Assembly (NCBI RefSeq): GCF_905220705.1
Contig: NZ_CAJNAT010000002.1
Location: 536,834-600,833, forward strand
DNA length: 64,000 nucleotides
Origin: Paraburkholderia domus
GTDB lineage: Bacteria > Pseudomonadota > Gammaproteobacteria > Burkholderiales > Burkholderiaceae
Reading direction: 5' to 3'
Numbering within the stretch: position 1 is the stretch's first letter; each line of letters begins with the position of its first letter. The position numbers were made by a program, and so were the translations under genes. This document shows positions 16,513 through 24,865 of this stretch, piece by piece. The notes under the pieces are model-generated. The model was not told the DNA's origin and did not search any database. It saw only the letters and a program-made list of their open reading frames with translations.

Positions 16513-17571
16513 TCAGCGACGGTAGCCGGTGGTGAGTTTCGAACCGTTATGACGCCATTTCGGCTCGTCGTTGAGCGTGTTGTTGGTCAGCTTGCGCAAG
16601 CTGCGAATCAGCGGACCGTAGCTCTTGATCAGATTCGACGACAGCACCGATCCCGGTGGCTGATCCATGAACGGCATGAACTTGTCGGGAAAGCCCGGCA
16701 TCGTGCAGCCGATGCAGATGCCCCCCACGTTCGGACAGCCGCCAATGCCGGCCATCCAGCCGCGTTTGGGCACATTGCATTGCACGACAGGCCCCCAGCA
16801 ACCCAGCTTGACGATGCAATTCGGGCTGCCGTACTCGGTGGCGAAGATCGCCTGTTCGTAGGAGCCCGCACGATCGCAACCGTCGTGCACGGTGCGCGTG
16901 AACAGCCACTTCGGCCGCAATGCGTCGTCGAGCGGAATCATCGGCGCGAGGCCCGCCAGTTGATACAGCAGGTAGAGCAGCGTCTCCATGAAGTTGTCCG
17001 GCTGTACCGGACACCCTGGCACATTGACGATCGGCAGGCCCGCTTTCGACTTCCAGTCCCAGCCGAGATAATCGGCGAGGCCCATGCAGCCGGTCGGATT
17101 ACCTTCCATCGCGTGAATGCCGCCGTAGGTCGCGCAGGTGCCCGCGCCGACTACCGCCAGCGCGCGCGGCGCGAGCCGGTCGAGCCATTGCGGAATCGTG
17201 ATCGGCTCCTGGGTATCGGGGTCGGTGCCCAATGCGGCCCAATAACCCTCGCGATTGATACGCTCGTTTGGAATCGACCCTTCCATCACCAGCACGAAGT
17301 TCTCGAGTTCCCCGCGGGCGGCCTGGTGAAACGGCTTGAGAAACTCGTCGCCGTTTTCATAGGCCAGTACGGGGTTATGCAAATGCACCTTCGGCAAGCC
17401 GGGGATCGCGCCGAGAATGACGTCCTCGATGCTCGGCTGAGTCGCCGCGGTAATTGATACCGAATCGCCGTCACAGCCGAGGCCCGCGGTGATCCAGATG
17501 ATGTGCACTTCCTTGAGAGCAGGCGCGTGCTGAGTCTTGCGCCCATAGGGGACGTTGTCTGCTTCTGCCAT
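16513..17571 (-). CDS. hhyS: [NiFe]-hydrogenase small subunit, actinobacterial type (group 1h)
   Basis: The electron-transfer subunit, 352 residues, beginning MAEADNVPYGRK; codons upstream lack a good start context. There is no twin-arginine signal peptide, so the enzyme should stay cytoplasmic. The N-terminal cluster motif reads LGCDGDSVS (Cys33, Asp36), where most hydrogenases have CxxC. In the C. necator actinobacterial hydrogenase the proximal [4Fe-4S] cluster has three Cys and one Asp ligand, and Asp36 fits that pattern. Other cluster residues are Cys146, Cys187; His229, Cys232, Cys252, Cys258; and Cys265, Cys279, Cys286, Cys289. Four Cys in the last set fit a [4Fe-4S] medial cluster. 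It is the first gene of the operon. Confidence 0.95.
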   Translation of the reverse strand: MAEADNVPYGRKTQHAPALKEVHIIWITAGLGCDGDSVSITAATQPSIEDVILGAIPGLPKVHLHNPVLAYENGDEFLKPFHQAARGELENFVLVMEGSIPNERINREGYWAALGTDPDTQEPITIPQWLDRLAPRALAVVGAGTCATYGGIHAMEGNPTGCMGLADYLGWDWKSKAGLPIVNVPGCPVQPDNFMETLLYLLYQLAGLAPMIPLDDALRPKWLFTRTVHDGCDRAGSYEQAIFATEYGSPNCIVKLGCWGPVVQCNVPKRGWMAGIGGCPNVGGICIGCTMPGFPDKFMPFMDQPPGSVLSSNLIKSYGPLIRSLRKLTNNTLNDEPKWRHNGSKLTTGYRR

Positions 17572-17888
17572 GATGTGTGTCTCCACTACGAACCACGTTC
17601 TTTTTAGGTCAGGCAAAGATACGTGGCGAGTGCCGCACGGCAGTCACGTGTCCAGCAATCGATCGGCAATAATTCCGCACAATGCGGTTAAAAGGATCGG
17701 ATTTGCTGCATGTATTGTTTGAGAATGGTGCCCACCGTGATGAGCCCGAAAAACTTTTTTGAGTATAGTTCAGCGATGCGAAATACCCCAGTTTCGCAAC
17801 TTGTTCACGAAACATGGGGCAGCATATTGACGCCGATCGGCGGGTCTTCTGCAATTCTCTGACAATAGCCTTTAAGGGTTCGGTTGAT
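17572..17888. other. Leader and promoter region of the hydrogenase operon
   Basis: A gap of 317 bases without a gene, AT-richer than its neighbours. It holds an inverted repeat at 17787-17819 and a TATACT hexamer at 17762-17767 on the minus strand, reported separately, followed by a leader of about 190 bases. No sigma-54 pattern (TGGC-N8-TTGC) was found. Confidence 0.7.
17762..17819 (-). promoter_or_regulatory. Candidate hydrogenase promoter with inverted-repeat operator
   Basis: On the minus strand CCCCATGTTTCG and CGAAACTGGGG form a near-perfect inverted repeat (17787-17819) with an 11-base centre, and it lies directly upstream of a TATACT -10-like hexamer (17762-17767). No good -35 hexamer is seen at 17 bases; the repeat sits there instead. 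That layout suits an activator-dependent or repressor-controlled promoter. The binding protein is unknown. Confidence 0.5.
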
Positions 17889-18944
17889 TCACGAACCAAT
17901 CTCGAGTTCTTCGAATCGCATCCATTTGTAGACCGCGACCGACAATAACCAGCCAGCCAGAAATACGCCGATAATCGCGTAGCCGATCATGCCGAAGTTG
18001 TCGTTCAGACTGCCTACCGCCTGCCAGAATCCGCCGCTCAGATGCAGCTTGCCGGCCAGTAATCCGAGACCTTCTACGCCGCCGACAAAGAGCGCCACGA
18101 GCACCGAGATCGTCGTGATGGTGATGTTGTAATAGAGCTTGCGGACCGGCTTCACGAAAGCCCAACCATAGGCGCCTAGCATCAGGATGCTGTCGGTGGT
18201 GTCGATCAGTGTCATGCCGGCCATGAACAGCACCGGAAACACCAGAATCGACCAGATCGACATACCTTGCGCGGCGCCGGCGGCGGAGATGCCGAGCAGC
18301 CCGACTTCGGTTGCGGTATCGAAACCCAGGCCGAACAGGAAGCCGAGCGGGTACATGTGCCAGCTCTTGCTGATCAGCCGGAACAGCGGCCGGAAAATGC
18401 GGGCGAGAAAGCCGCGATCGGCGAGCAGCATGTCGAGATCTTCATCGACGTAAGGCTCGCCTCGGCGTACACGCTGAAAAGCGCGCAGTACCGAACGCAG
18501 CACGATCAGGTTCAGCAGTGCAATGGCAAACAGGAAAAAGGTCGATACCAGCGTGCCGATCAGTCCGCCGATTTCCTTCAGGCCGCTCATCTGGCTTTGC
18601 AAGGCCATGGCGGTCGCCGCAATGCCGATCGTCGCCAGCACGACGATGGTGGAGTGCCCGAGCGAGAACATCAGCCCCACGGTTACCGGGCGCTGGCCGG
18701 ACTGCATCAGCTTGCGCGTGACGTTGTCGATGGTCGCGATATGATCCGCGTCCACCGCATGCCTCAGACCAAACGAGTAAGCAAGCAGGCAGGAACCCAT
18801 CAGCAGCGGATAGCCGCGAAACGCCACGAAGGCCGCCACCCATGCCGCGATATTGAAACTAAGTAGTAACGCGTAGAGCCATGCGATTTCACGGCGCTGG
18901 CGGCCGCGTTGTGTCCCGAGGAGTGCCTTCACGAACTCCGTCAC
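17889..18944 (-). CDS. hoxN: High-affinity nickel permease, NiCoT family
   Basis: A 351-residue inner-membrane transporter that imports Ni2+ (or Co2+). The signature RHAVDADHI is at residues 61-69 in the second membrane helix, and the second family motif LGFDTATEV lies near residue 207. About eight hydrophobic helices are visible with a large cytoplasmic loop in the middle. It is on the same strand and upstream of the hydrogenase genes but separated by 317 bases, so it may have its own promoter. Supplying nickel to HypA/HypB is the obvious role. There are no hints of urease genes nearby. Confidence 0.94.
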   Translation of the reverse strand: MTEFVKALLGTQRGRQRREIAWLYALLLSFNIAAWVAAFVAFRGYPLLMGSCLLAYSFGLRHAVDADHIATIDNVTRKLMQSGQRPVTVGLMFSLGHSTIVVLATIGIAATAMALQSQMSGLKEIGGLIGTLVSTFFLFAIALLNLIVLRSVLRAFQRVRRGEPYVDEDLDMLLADRGFLARIFRPLFRLISKSWHMYPLGFLFGLGFDTATEVGLLGISAAGAAQGMSIWSILVFPVLFMAGMTLIDTTDSILMLGAYGWAFVKPVRKLYYNITITTISVLVALFVGGVEGLGLLAGKLHLSGGFWQAVGSLNDNFGMIGYAIIGVFLAGWLLSVAVYKWMRFEELEIGS

Positions 18945-19113
18945 GTGCTCTCTCCCGGGATGCGAAGGGCTATTGGTTCGCGCGGAAAGGCGCTCAATGC
19001 CTGTTTCGGATCATAGTACTTTTCACGCCAACGCGATCCACTTCGCGGTCCTGCCAATGTCTGGCACGCTGCATCGTCGCTCACGCGATGATGCAGCGCG
19101 TCACCATGCCGGA

Positions 19114-19497
19114 CTACTTCACGTCGAACGCGTAATCGCCATGCGTGCGATGTCCGTCGGAAGCGACCGCCACCCAATGCACGGTGTAGTGACCGGCGGT
19201 GAGTGCCGGCAGTGGCACGGCGATCGCCGCCGCTTCATGAGCGTCGACTACGGCCTTCTCCGTGTTGATCTGCTTGCCGCTCGCGTCGGTGACCGTGAGC
19301 GAACTGAAGGCCGGTTCGAGCGGTCCGTCGAAAACGATCCTGACCTGCGCGGGCGACGCCACTGTGGCGCCGGCCCCCGGCACCTGCTTCTGTGGAAACA
19401 CATGCGCAAAAGCCACGCTTGCGAAAGCGAGCCCGGCAATGAGCATTGGCAATTTCGCCGCTGTACGCATCCAACCCTGTCGATCGTGATTCATCAC
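19114..19497 (-). CDS. CopC/YobA-like periplasmic copper-binding protein
   Basis: A 127-residue secreted protein. A signal peptide ends 'AFASVAFA' and the mature chain starts HVFPQKQVPGAG, with the N-terminal His that binds Cu2+ in CopC proteins. The Ig-like CopC fold is shown by 'ASPAQVRIVFDGPLEPAFSS', 'LTVTDASGKQI' and 'GHYTVHWVAVASDGHRTHGD', the last carrying two further His. Usually CopC works with CopD; no copD is present here. It follows the outer-membrane gene by 12 bases. Copper supply or detoxification in the periplasm is inferred from family and context. Confidence 0.85.
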   Translation of the reverse strand: MMNHDRQGWMRTAAKLPMLIAGLAFASVAFAHVFPQKQVPGAGATVASPAQVRIVFDGPLEPAFSSLTVTDASGKQINTEKAVVDAHEAAAIAVPLPALTAGHYTVHWVAVASDGHRTHGDYAFDVK

Positions 19498-19509
19498 GTG
19501 GCTCCTGTG

Positions 19510-20406
19510 TTACTGGAAGAAAGGTTTGCCGATCGTGGTCGGCGCGACGTCATCGAAGAAGACGTGGGCCTGCACCAGAATACCCACGTGCGAGCCGCTT
19601 GCATGGTTGATCGGAAGTTGCGCTTCGACGCCGAACTGGCCATAGCGGTTGATCCAGATGAAACCCGGATTGACCGTGCCGGTTGTCTGCCCCTGGCTTC
19701 TGGAGAGTGGAATCTCCACCAGCGGAATCACGTTCGCCAACGGTTGAGGCAGCCCGATGTCATGCACGTGCTGCTGCAGATACGGCAAGCTGTATTGCAC
19801 CGTGAAGCCGTAATTGAACGCGTTCGGCTGTCCCGCGCCTGTGGTCAACGCCGGCCCGGCTTCGCCCGTGATGGCGATCGGGCGCAGATACGCAAGTGAT
19901 GCGGGAAGATCGCCCAAGCCCTTGCCGGCGTAGATCGTGGGCGAGATCGTCGAGAAGTTGCTGGCAATCGCACGGCTTCCCGTGCCGCCGAGTTCAGCAT
20001 TCACGCCGACCGACGTCATGAACTCGTGTTCATCGTTGACGTACAGCAGGTACTTCAACCCGACGCCGAAATTGTCGAAGCCGCGCGCCGTCGGATTGTT
20101 CTGCATCGTATAGGTGCCGTCGACGGACACCGCCAGTCTCGGCGTGATCAGTTTGTCGTATTCGAAATCGAAGGTGTTGATGCTTTGATCGCCGTTATCG
20201 CCGGGCACGCGCTGATGGCCGTATTGCAGGTTGGCTTCGTCGCCGACGCCGGGATCGTCGACAGCCATCGTCGACGGGAAGACGCGATCGCCCGCGATCG
20301 CGTGAGCGCTGGCGAGCGAAGGAGCGAATAGCAATACGCTGGCGGCAGCCGCAACGAGCGACGCCGCGCACAACGGTTTGCCGTTGCGCGTTGCTGAGGT
20401 TTGCAT
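19510..20406 (-). CDS. Predicted outer-membrane beta-barrel protein
   Basis: A 298-residue exported protein with a signal peptide (hydrophobic stretch ending 'PSLASAHA') and alternating beta-strand sequence up to a terminal 'GKPFFQ'. Segments such as 'TPRLAVSVDGTYTMQNNPTA', 'FGVGLKYLLYVNDEHEFMTS' and 'GFIWINRYGQFGVEAQLPIN' resemble outer-membrane proteins of the transporter-like, phenol-pathway type. The substrate is unknown. It lies between DUF2946 (105 bases upstream) and CopC (12 bases downstream), so a copper-linked role is inferred. Several His residues lie in 'LQQHVHDIG' and near the N-terminus. Confidence 0.75.
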   Translation of the reverse strand: MQTSATRNGKPLCAASLVAAAASVLLFAPSLASAHAIAGDRVFPSTMAVDDPGVGDEANLQYGHQRVPGDNGDQSINTFDFEYDKLITPRLAVSVDGTYTMQNNPTARGFDNFGVGLKYLLYVNDEHEFMTSVGVNAELGGTGSRAIASNFSTISPTIYAGKGLGDLPASLAYLRPIAITGEAGPALTTGAGQPNAFNYGFTVQYSLPYLQQHVHDIGLPQPLANVIPLVEIPLSRSQGQTTGTVNPGFIWINRYGQFGVEAQLPINHASGSHVGILVQAHVFFDDVAPTTIGKPFFQ

Positions 20407-20511
20407 GGTTCATCCTGTTCATGGGTCGTGACAATGCCGGCGCGCGCCTCTACCGACGGAGATGCGGCGGCATCGCGATGCAGTCAAGACATCGCAACGG
20501 TGTGACTCGAA

Positions 20512-20946
20512 TCAGGATGCGAACGGAGGGGCGCGCGGCTGCGCGAAAGTAAGCGGTTCAACGCGGTGAACGCTTTCGAAGCGGGTGGCGACGGTATGCT
20601 GCAGCGCGCGGACAGTGACGGAGAACAACGCCTCGACACTGGGCACCACGGGCATATGAGCAAGCAGGCTGCAATAGCCGCAGGCGTCGCCGCCGGACAT
20701 TGCAGCGTGTTGGGTGTGCTTGCCGGTGGGTTCGTCCGATGCTTCGTCCTGCATGGAGGGCATCGAAGCCATGGAGTCCATTGCCGGCATGGAAGCCATC
20801 GAGGGCATCGAACAATGTTCGCCTTGCATTTCGCTTTCGCCGCCACTGCGTGCGGCGAGCGAGTGCGAGATCGTCGGGGCAAGCGTTGCCATCAGGATCG
20901 CAAACAATCCCAGCCAACTGCCGATCTTCTGATGAAAACGACTCAA
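20512..20946 (-). CDS. DUF2946-family Met/His/Cys-rich protein
   Basis: A 144-residue protein with a signal-like hydrophobic N-terminus (residues about 10-28) and then a methionine-rich run, SMPSMASMPAMDSMASMPSM at residues 46-65. CGYC (89-92) is the DUF2946 core, followed by 'SLLAHMP'. Cys45 sits in 'GEHCSMP'. Met-rich and CxxC elements fit Cu(I) binding. In Bordetella a DUF2946 reading frame has been reported to work as a copper-sensing upstream frame that controls a downstream outer-membrane gene (recalled). The same order here, DUF2946 first, makes that mode of control possible. The Met-rich run is encoded by short DNA repeats. Confidence 0.82.
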   Translation of the reverse strand: MSRFHQKIGSWLGLFAILMATLAPTISHSLAARSGGESEMQGEHCSMPSMASMPAMDSMASMPSMQDEASDEPTGKHTQHAAMSGGDACGYCSLLAHMPVVPSVEALFSVTVRALQHTVATRFESVHRVEPLTFAQPRAPPFAS

Positions 20947-21145
20947 GATGCGCCCGACGACACGATTGGAAGCTGTCGCGGATTATGCCATGGCCCACCG
21001 CCCATCCTGCCCGGCAAGGCGCCGGTTATGCCGGAGATTTCGCCTAATCGCCGCGGACAGTAGACAATGCCTCATCCCGCCTATCGGCACGGAGTGTCCT
21101 TGACGTTCTCCCCTAACTGAAGGCCGAGGTTTCTCGGAGACACTG

Positions 21146-22492
21146 ATGAAAGAGCCTCGCTCGCGTCCCCCGCAGTTTCCCGGCGATCATTCGCATGCGG
21201 AGTGGCGCGATCACACCGTTCCTTACGCCATCGTGGCCGCGCTTGTCGTGCTGATGGTCACGCTGATCGTCTGGCTGGTCGATCCGGCGCCGCCGAAAAC
21301 CATCACGATGAGCGCGGGCCCTCACGACAGTTCGTTCTTCGTCGCCGCCGATCAGTACAAGAAGATCCTCGCGCGCAACGGCATTACGCTGAACGTGCTG
21401 GAGTCCGATGGCTCGGTGCAGAATCTGCATCGGCTGCTGGACCCGAAGCAGCATGTCGATCTCGCGCTCGTGCAAGGCGGCGTGGCCGATGGACTCGATA
21501 CATCCTCGCTGATGTCGCTCGGCAGCGTTTTTTATATTCCGGTGGTGGTGTTCTATCGCGGCACGGGCGTCGGTGAGCTTTCAGAACTGGAAGGTAAGCG
21601 GATTGCGATCGGCCGCGAAGGCAGCGGCACGCGTCTGCTCGCGCTCAAACTGCTGCAAGCCAACGGTATCGAACCGGGCGGCGACACCGTGCTGGTGCCG
21701 AGCGACGGCTTGCAGGCCGCCACACAACTCGTAGCGGGCGACGTCGACGCGGCGATCCTGAACGGCGACTCAGCCACGCGCGGCTTGATGCTGCGGCTCC
21801 TGAAAGTGCCCGGCATCTCCGTGATGGATTTCGACGAAGCCAACGCCTATACGCGCATCTTTCCCTATCTGGACGAGATCGACCTGCCGCCCGGCGTGCT
21901 GGATCTCAAGCGCAGAATTCCGCCCAACACTGTCCATCTGATCAGCCCGACGGTCGAACTCGTGGCCCGGACCAATCTGCACCCGGCCATTTCCGACTTA
22001 TTGATCGAGGCCGCGCAGGAGGTGCACGGCATGCCAGGGCTATTGCAGCACGCGGGGGAATTTCCGAGTCCGGTCGCCCATGAATATCAGATCAGCGAAG
22101 ACGCGCAGCGCTACTACAAGACCGGCAAGAGTTTTCTATACCGCACGCTGCCGTTCTGGCTCGCGAGCTTCGGCGACCGCACGCTCGTTCTGCTGCTGCC
22201 AATGGCGGTGCTGCTGTTTCCGGCGATGCGTCTGATCCCGGCACTGTACCGGTGGCGCGTGCGCTCGCGCATCTATCGCTATTACGGGGCGTTGATCGCG
22301 ATCGAACGCGGCGCGCTCGCCGATTCGAGCGACGAGGAGCGCAAGCAGCTTTTCGCGAAACTCGATCATATCGAGGCGTCGCTTAACCGCTTGCGCATGC
22401 CACTTGCATACGCCGACGCGTTCTATGTGCTACGCGAGCACGTCGGCTTCGTGCGCGGCCGGCTGACGGCGGCGCAAGGCAGCCGCCCCTAG
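21146..22492 (+). CDS. TAXI-family solute-binding protein with membrane anchors
   Basis: A 448-residue protein. A transmembrane helix lies at about residues 27-46, then a periplasmic TAXI/NMT1-type binding domain: 'TITMSAGPHDSSFFVAADQY', 'LDPKQHVDLALVQGGVADGL', 'ELEGKRIAIGREGSGTRLLA', 'PSDGLQAATQLVAGDVDAAI'. A second hydrophobic helix at about 345-365 is followed by a basic cytoplasmic tail with a coiled-coil look. Unlike free binding proteins it is tethered at both ends, and no TRAP or ABC permease gene is adjacent. It may be a signalling or sensing form rather than a transporter component. Ligand unknown. Confidence 0.8.
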   Translation: MKEPRSRPPQFPGDHSHAEWRDHTVPYAIVAALVVLMVTLIVWLVDPAPPKTITMSAGPHDSSFFVAADQYKKILARNGITLNVLESDGSVQNLHRLLDPKQHVDLALVQGGVADGLDTSSLMSLGSVFYIPVVVFYRGTGVGELSELEGKRIAIGREGSGTRLLALKLLQANGIEPGGDTVLVPSDGLQAATQLVAGDVDAAILNGDSATRGLMLRLLKVPGISVMDFDEANAYTRIFPYLDEIDLPPGVLDLKRRIPPNTVHLISPTVELVARTNLHPAISDLLIEAAQEVHGMPGLLQHAGEFPSPVAHEYQISEDAQRYYKTGKSFLYRTLPFWLASFGDRTLVLLLPMAVLLFPAMRLIPALYRWRVRSRIYRYYGALIAIERGALADSSDEERKQLFAKLDHIEASLNRLRMPLAYADAFYVLREHVGFVRGRLTAAQGSRP

Positions 22493-22510
22493 ACGGGGCA
22501 GCGGACCGTT

Positions 22511-23212
22511 TTACGCTTCGGCGGTGGCCGAAGGTGCTGCCGGCGGCGTGGCCGATTCTGCTGCGGCCGGGGTATCTGTCGAGGCGGCTTGCGGCTGGCT
22601 CTCGGCGTCACCTTGCGGCGTGGCCGTTGCTTGCGCAGTTGCGTCGGCAGAAACGTCCGAAGCGACAGAAGCATTGGCGGACGCGTCAGCCGCCGAAGCC
22701 GCTGCTTTCGCCGCGCCCCTGCTCGCACGATGCGCTTGCAGACGCTGCGCGCCGGCCGATTCCTGCGCCGTGACTTTGCCTGCTTCGCCGCCCGTCAGAT
22801 CGACGCGCGCGGCGCCATCGACGAGACACTTCCAGTAGCGACTGCCGCGGCACCACGTCTTGATGGCGTCGCGCAACTCGGCTTCGCTCAACGACAGTTC
22901 CTTCGCGTGAAGCACGAGGTCCTCGAAGATGCCGACTTTCAGCGGCAGTTTCGGGGCCGGATTCTTCGGGAACGCGTTCGGGAAGCGCTTTTGCAGCTTA
23001 CCGATCGATTTCACCACCGGGTCCACTGGCCGTGCGTCGGCCTGGGGCTTGGCGTTGGCCGCTGGCTTGGGAGCGGGCGCGGCACGGCGCGGCGGCGACG
23101 GCTTGCGGGGAGGCTTCGCGCCGGCCTTGGCAACGGGCTTGGCCGCAGGCGCAGCTTCGGCGCGTGCCGCTGCCAGTTGCTTCTTCAATTCAGCAAGTTG
23201 TTCGAAACCCAT
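22511..23212 (-). CDS. proQ: ProQ/FinO-domain RNA chaperone
   Basis: A 233-residue RNA-binding protein. The FinO/ProQ core spans about residues 65-145: 'KLQKRFPNAFPKNPAPKLPLK', 'GIFEDLVLHAKELSLSEAEL', 'WCRGSRYWKCLVDGAARVDL'. A basic Lys/Pro/Ala linker precedes it (residues 18-62), and a long Ala/Ser/Thr/Asp-rich disordered tail follows. The start at MGFEQL has better family fit than the GTG three codons upstream. ProQ proteins bind small RNAs and 3' ends of messages. It is 18 bases from the convergent TAXI gene. Confidence 0.9.
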   Translation of the reverse strand: MGFEQLAELKKQLAAARAEAAPAAKPVAKAGAKPPRKPSPPRRAAPAPKPAANAKPQADARPVDPVVKSIGKLQKRFPNAFPKNPAPKLPLKVGIFEDLVLHAKELSLSEAELRDAIKTWCRGSRYWKCLVDGAARVDLTGGEAGKVTAQESAGAQRLQAHRASRGAAKAAASAADASANASVASDVSADATAQATATPQGDAESQPQAASTDTPAAAESATPPAAPSATAEA

Positions 23213-23394
23213 AGCGCACAATCGATCGAGAAAGACAAGATTGTAGCAGCGAGTTGGAGTGCGCTCATGGCGCGTGGCTTTGCGATGTGCGCCGGTGGCG
23301 GTGAACGTTCTGTTGTGGTGCGATTAAATTGGCGATTTTCTGTCCCGATTTCGCGTTTTCTCGCTTTCGTGCTTCGGGTATTTCAAGCAAATTT

Positions 23395-23494
23395 TGCCTC
23401 GGCGGCGCTTTTTGGTTGTGCCCTTACGGTGTTGGCCTTTCCTTGATCTGGCCAACCCCATAGACACACAGACAAACAAAGCGCCCCGCAGGTA
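23395..23494. mobile_element. Inverted-repeat element copy 3, reduced (100 bp)
   Basis: Only the two outer ends remain: the left part runs TGCCTCGGCGGCGCTTT...CCTTACGGTGTTGGCC and the right part is its degenerate reverse complement, ending GCGCCCCGCAGGTA. The long arms, the 15-bp hairpin and the core are missing. It lies 6 bases beyond the histidine-kinase stop. It is most likely an old internal-deletion copy. Confidence 0.65.
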
Positions 23495-23500
23495 AACAAT

Positions 23501-24865
23501 TCAACCTTTACCAGAAACAGAACCATCAACCTGACACGCCGCAAGGCCAAAAACAGAAACACACAACCCACCCCGCCCAGCGTTATTCCGCAGAGAAAGC
23601 GCCAGTTGATGCCGCGCGGCGATCCGCGACACGATCGCCAAACCAAGCCCGCTGCCCTCGCCCCGGGCTTCCTCCCCGCGATAAAACCGATCGAAAACCC
23701 GCTCGATTTCAGCCTCTGGTATTCCGCTCCCGCTATCCACCACATCAAACCCCACCCGCTCGCCAGAGCGCTTCAGAATCACATCTACGCGCCCACCTCG
23801 CGGCGTATGCCGGATCGCGTTGTTGAGCAGGTTCCCCAACAGCACACTCATGCCGTGCGGCTCAGCCAGCACCGTATAGGCATCGTAGTCCGCGCGAGCG
23901 TCTTCACATTCAAGCCCGAGATCGATCTCTTTCGTCTCCGCAAGCAGCGAAAGATCCCCCACCGCCTGCTCGCCGATCCGGCGCAAACTCACCGGCACCA
24001 TCGACGTCACCGGATGCGCATCCTCACGCGCCAGCGTCAACAACTGCTGCACCAGGTGAATGATCCGGTTGACCCGTCCCTCGACACGCTCCAGCGCTTG
24101 TCCCTCTCCCTTTAACGAGCCATCGCGGGAAGCCGCCTGCAATTGCAGCTTCAGCGCGGCAAGCGGCGAGCGCAACTCATGCGCGGCATCGGCGATAAAC
24201 GTGCGCTGCGCCTGCGAAGCAATGTTCAGCCGCTGCAGCAGATCGTTGAGCGCTTCCACCAGCGGTTTGATTTCGACCGGCACGGCGCCGTCCAGACGCA
24301 AAGGCTCCAACGAATCGATCGAACGGGTCGACAGCGCGCGCGTCAGCCCGCCGATCGGTGCCAGTCCCTTTGCCACCACCAGCAGCACCAGCACGATCGT
24401 CACCGGCACCAGCACGCCGAGCGGCCACAGCGTATGCAGCGCCAGTTGCAACGCGAGGTCTTCGCGCACGGAGATCGGCTGCGCAACCTGGATATAACGG
24501 TCCCGTTGTTCCAACCCAAACGTGCGCCAGTGGTACTCGCCGCGCTCGACCGTGCTGAAGCCCGCAGGCAAACGCGAGAATACCGGTGCCTGCATCGAGT
24601 GATAGACGAGCTTGCCGGACCTGTCCCAGATTTCGATCACGACCCGGTCGTCAGCCAGATCGCCCAGGTCGGGGTTGCGATGCTCGCCGTCGCCCGCACC
24701 GGACAGATTCGACGGCAACGACAGCGCCACCGTATGCAGCTCGTAGTCGAACAGTTCGCTCGCTTCTTCGCGCGCGGTGTGAAAAATGCCGAAGGCGGCC
24801 ACGCCCGAGGCCGCGGCCAGCCCGAAGATCAGCCAGCCCAGCAGCCAGCGGCGAATCGACGTCAT
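23501..24865 (-). CDS. Sensor histidine kinase (QseC/PmrB type)
   Basis: A 454-residue membrane kinase paired with the regulator gene just upstream. Two transmembrane helices lie at about residues 8-28 and 160-180, with a periplasmic sensor between them. HAMP-like linker, then the phospho-acceptor box FIADAAHELRSPLAALKLQL, N box 'NLLNNAIRHTPRGG' and G boxes 'VVDSGSGIPEAE' and 'GSGLGLAIVSRIA'. The ATG at 24865 overlaps the regulator stop (TGATG) and has GAGG in place, so it is favoured over the GTG two codons upstream. The stimulus is unknown; its neighbour is a divergent RND efflux operon, so it probably controls export of a toxic compound. Confidence 0.92.
   Translation of the reverse strand: MTSIRRWLLGWLIFGLAAASGVAAFGIFHTAREEASELFDYELHTVALSLPSNLSGAGDGEHRNPDLGDLADDRVVIEIWDRSGKLVYHSMQAPVFSRLPAGFSTVERGEYHWRTFGLEQRDRYIQVAQPISVREDLALQLALHTLWPLGVLVPVTIVLVLLVVAKGLAPIGGLTRALSTRSIDSLEPLRLDGAVPVEIKPLVEALNDLLQRLNIASQAQRTFIADAAHELRSPLAALKLQLQAASRDGSLKGEGQALERVEGRVNRIIHLVQQLLTLAREDAHPVTSMVPVSLRRIGEQAVGDLSLLAETKEIDLGLECEDARADYDAYTVLAEPHGMSVLLGNLLNNAIRHTPRGGRVDVILKRSGERVGFDVVDSGSGIPEAEIERVFDRFYRGEEARGEGSGLGLAIVSRIAARHQLALSLRNNAGRGGLCVSVFGLAACQVDGSVSGKG

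Noticed and set aside
15730..17457. 575-codon open frame antisense to both hydrogenase subunit genes
   Set aside because: It mirrors the high-GC third-codon-position bias of the genes beneath it; Arg/His-rich, no motifs, and both subunits on the other strand are certain.
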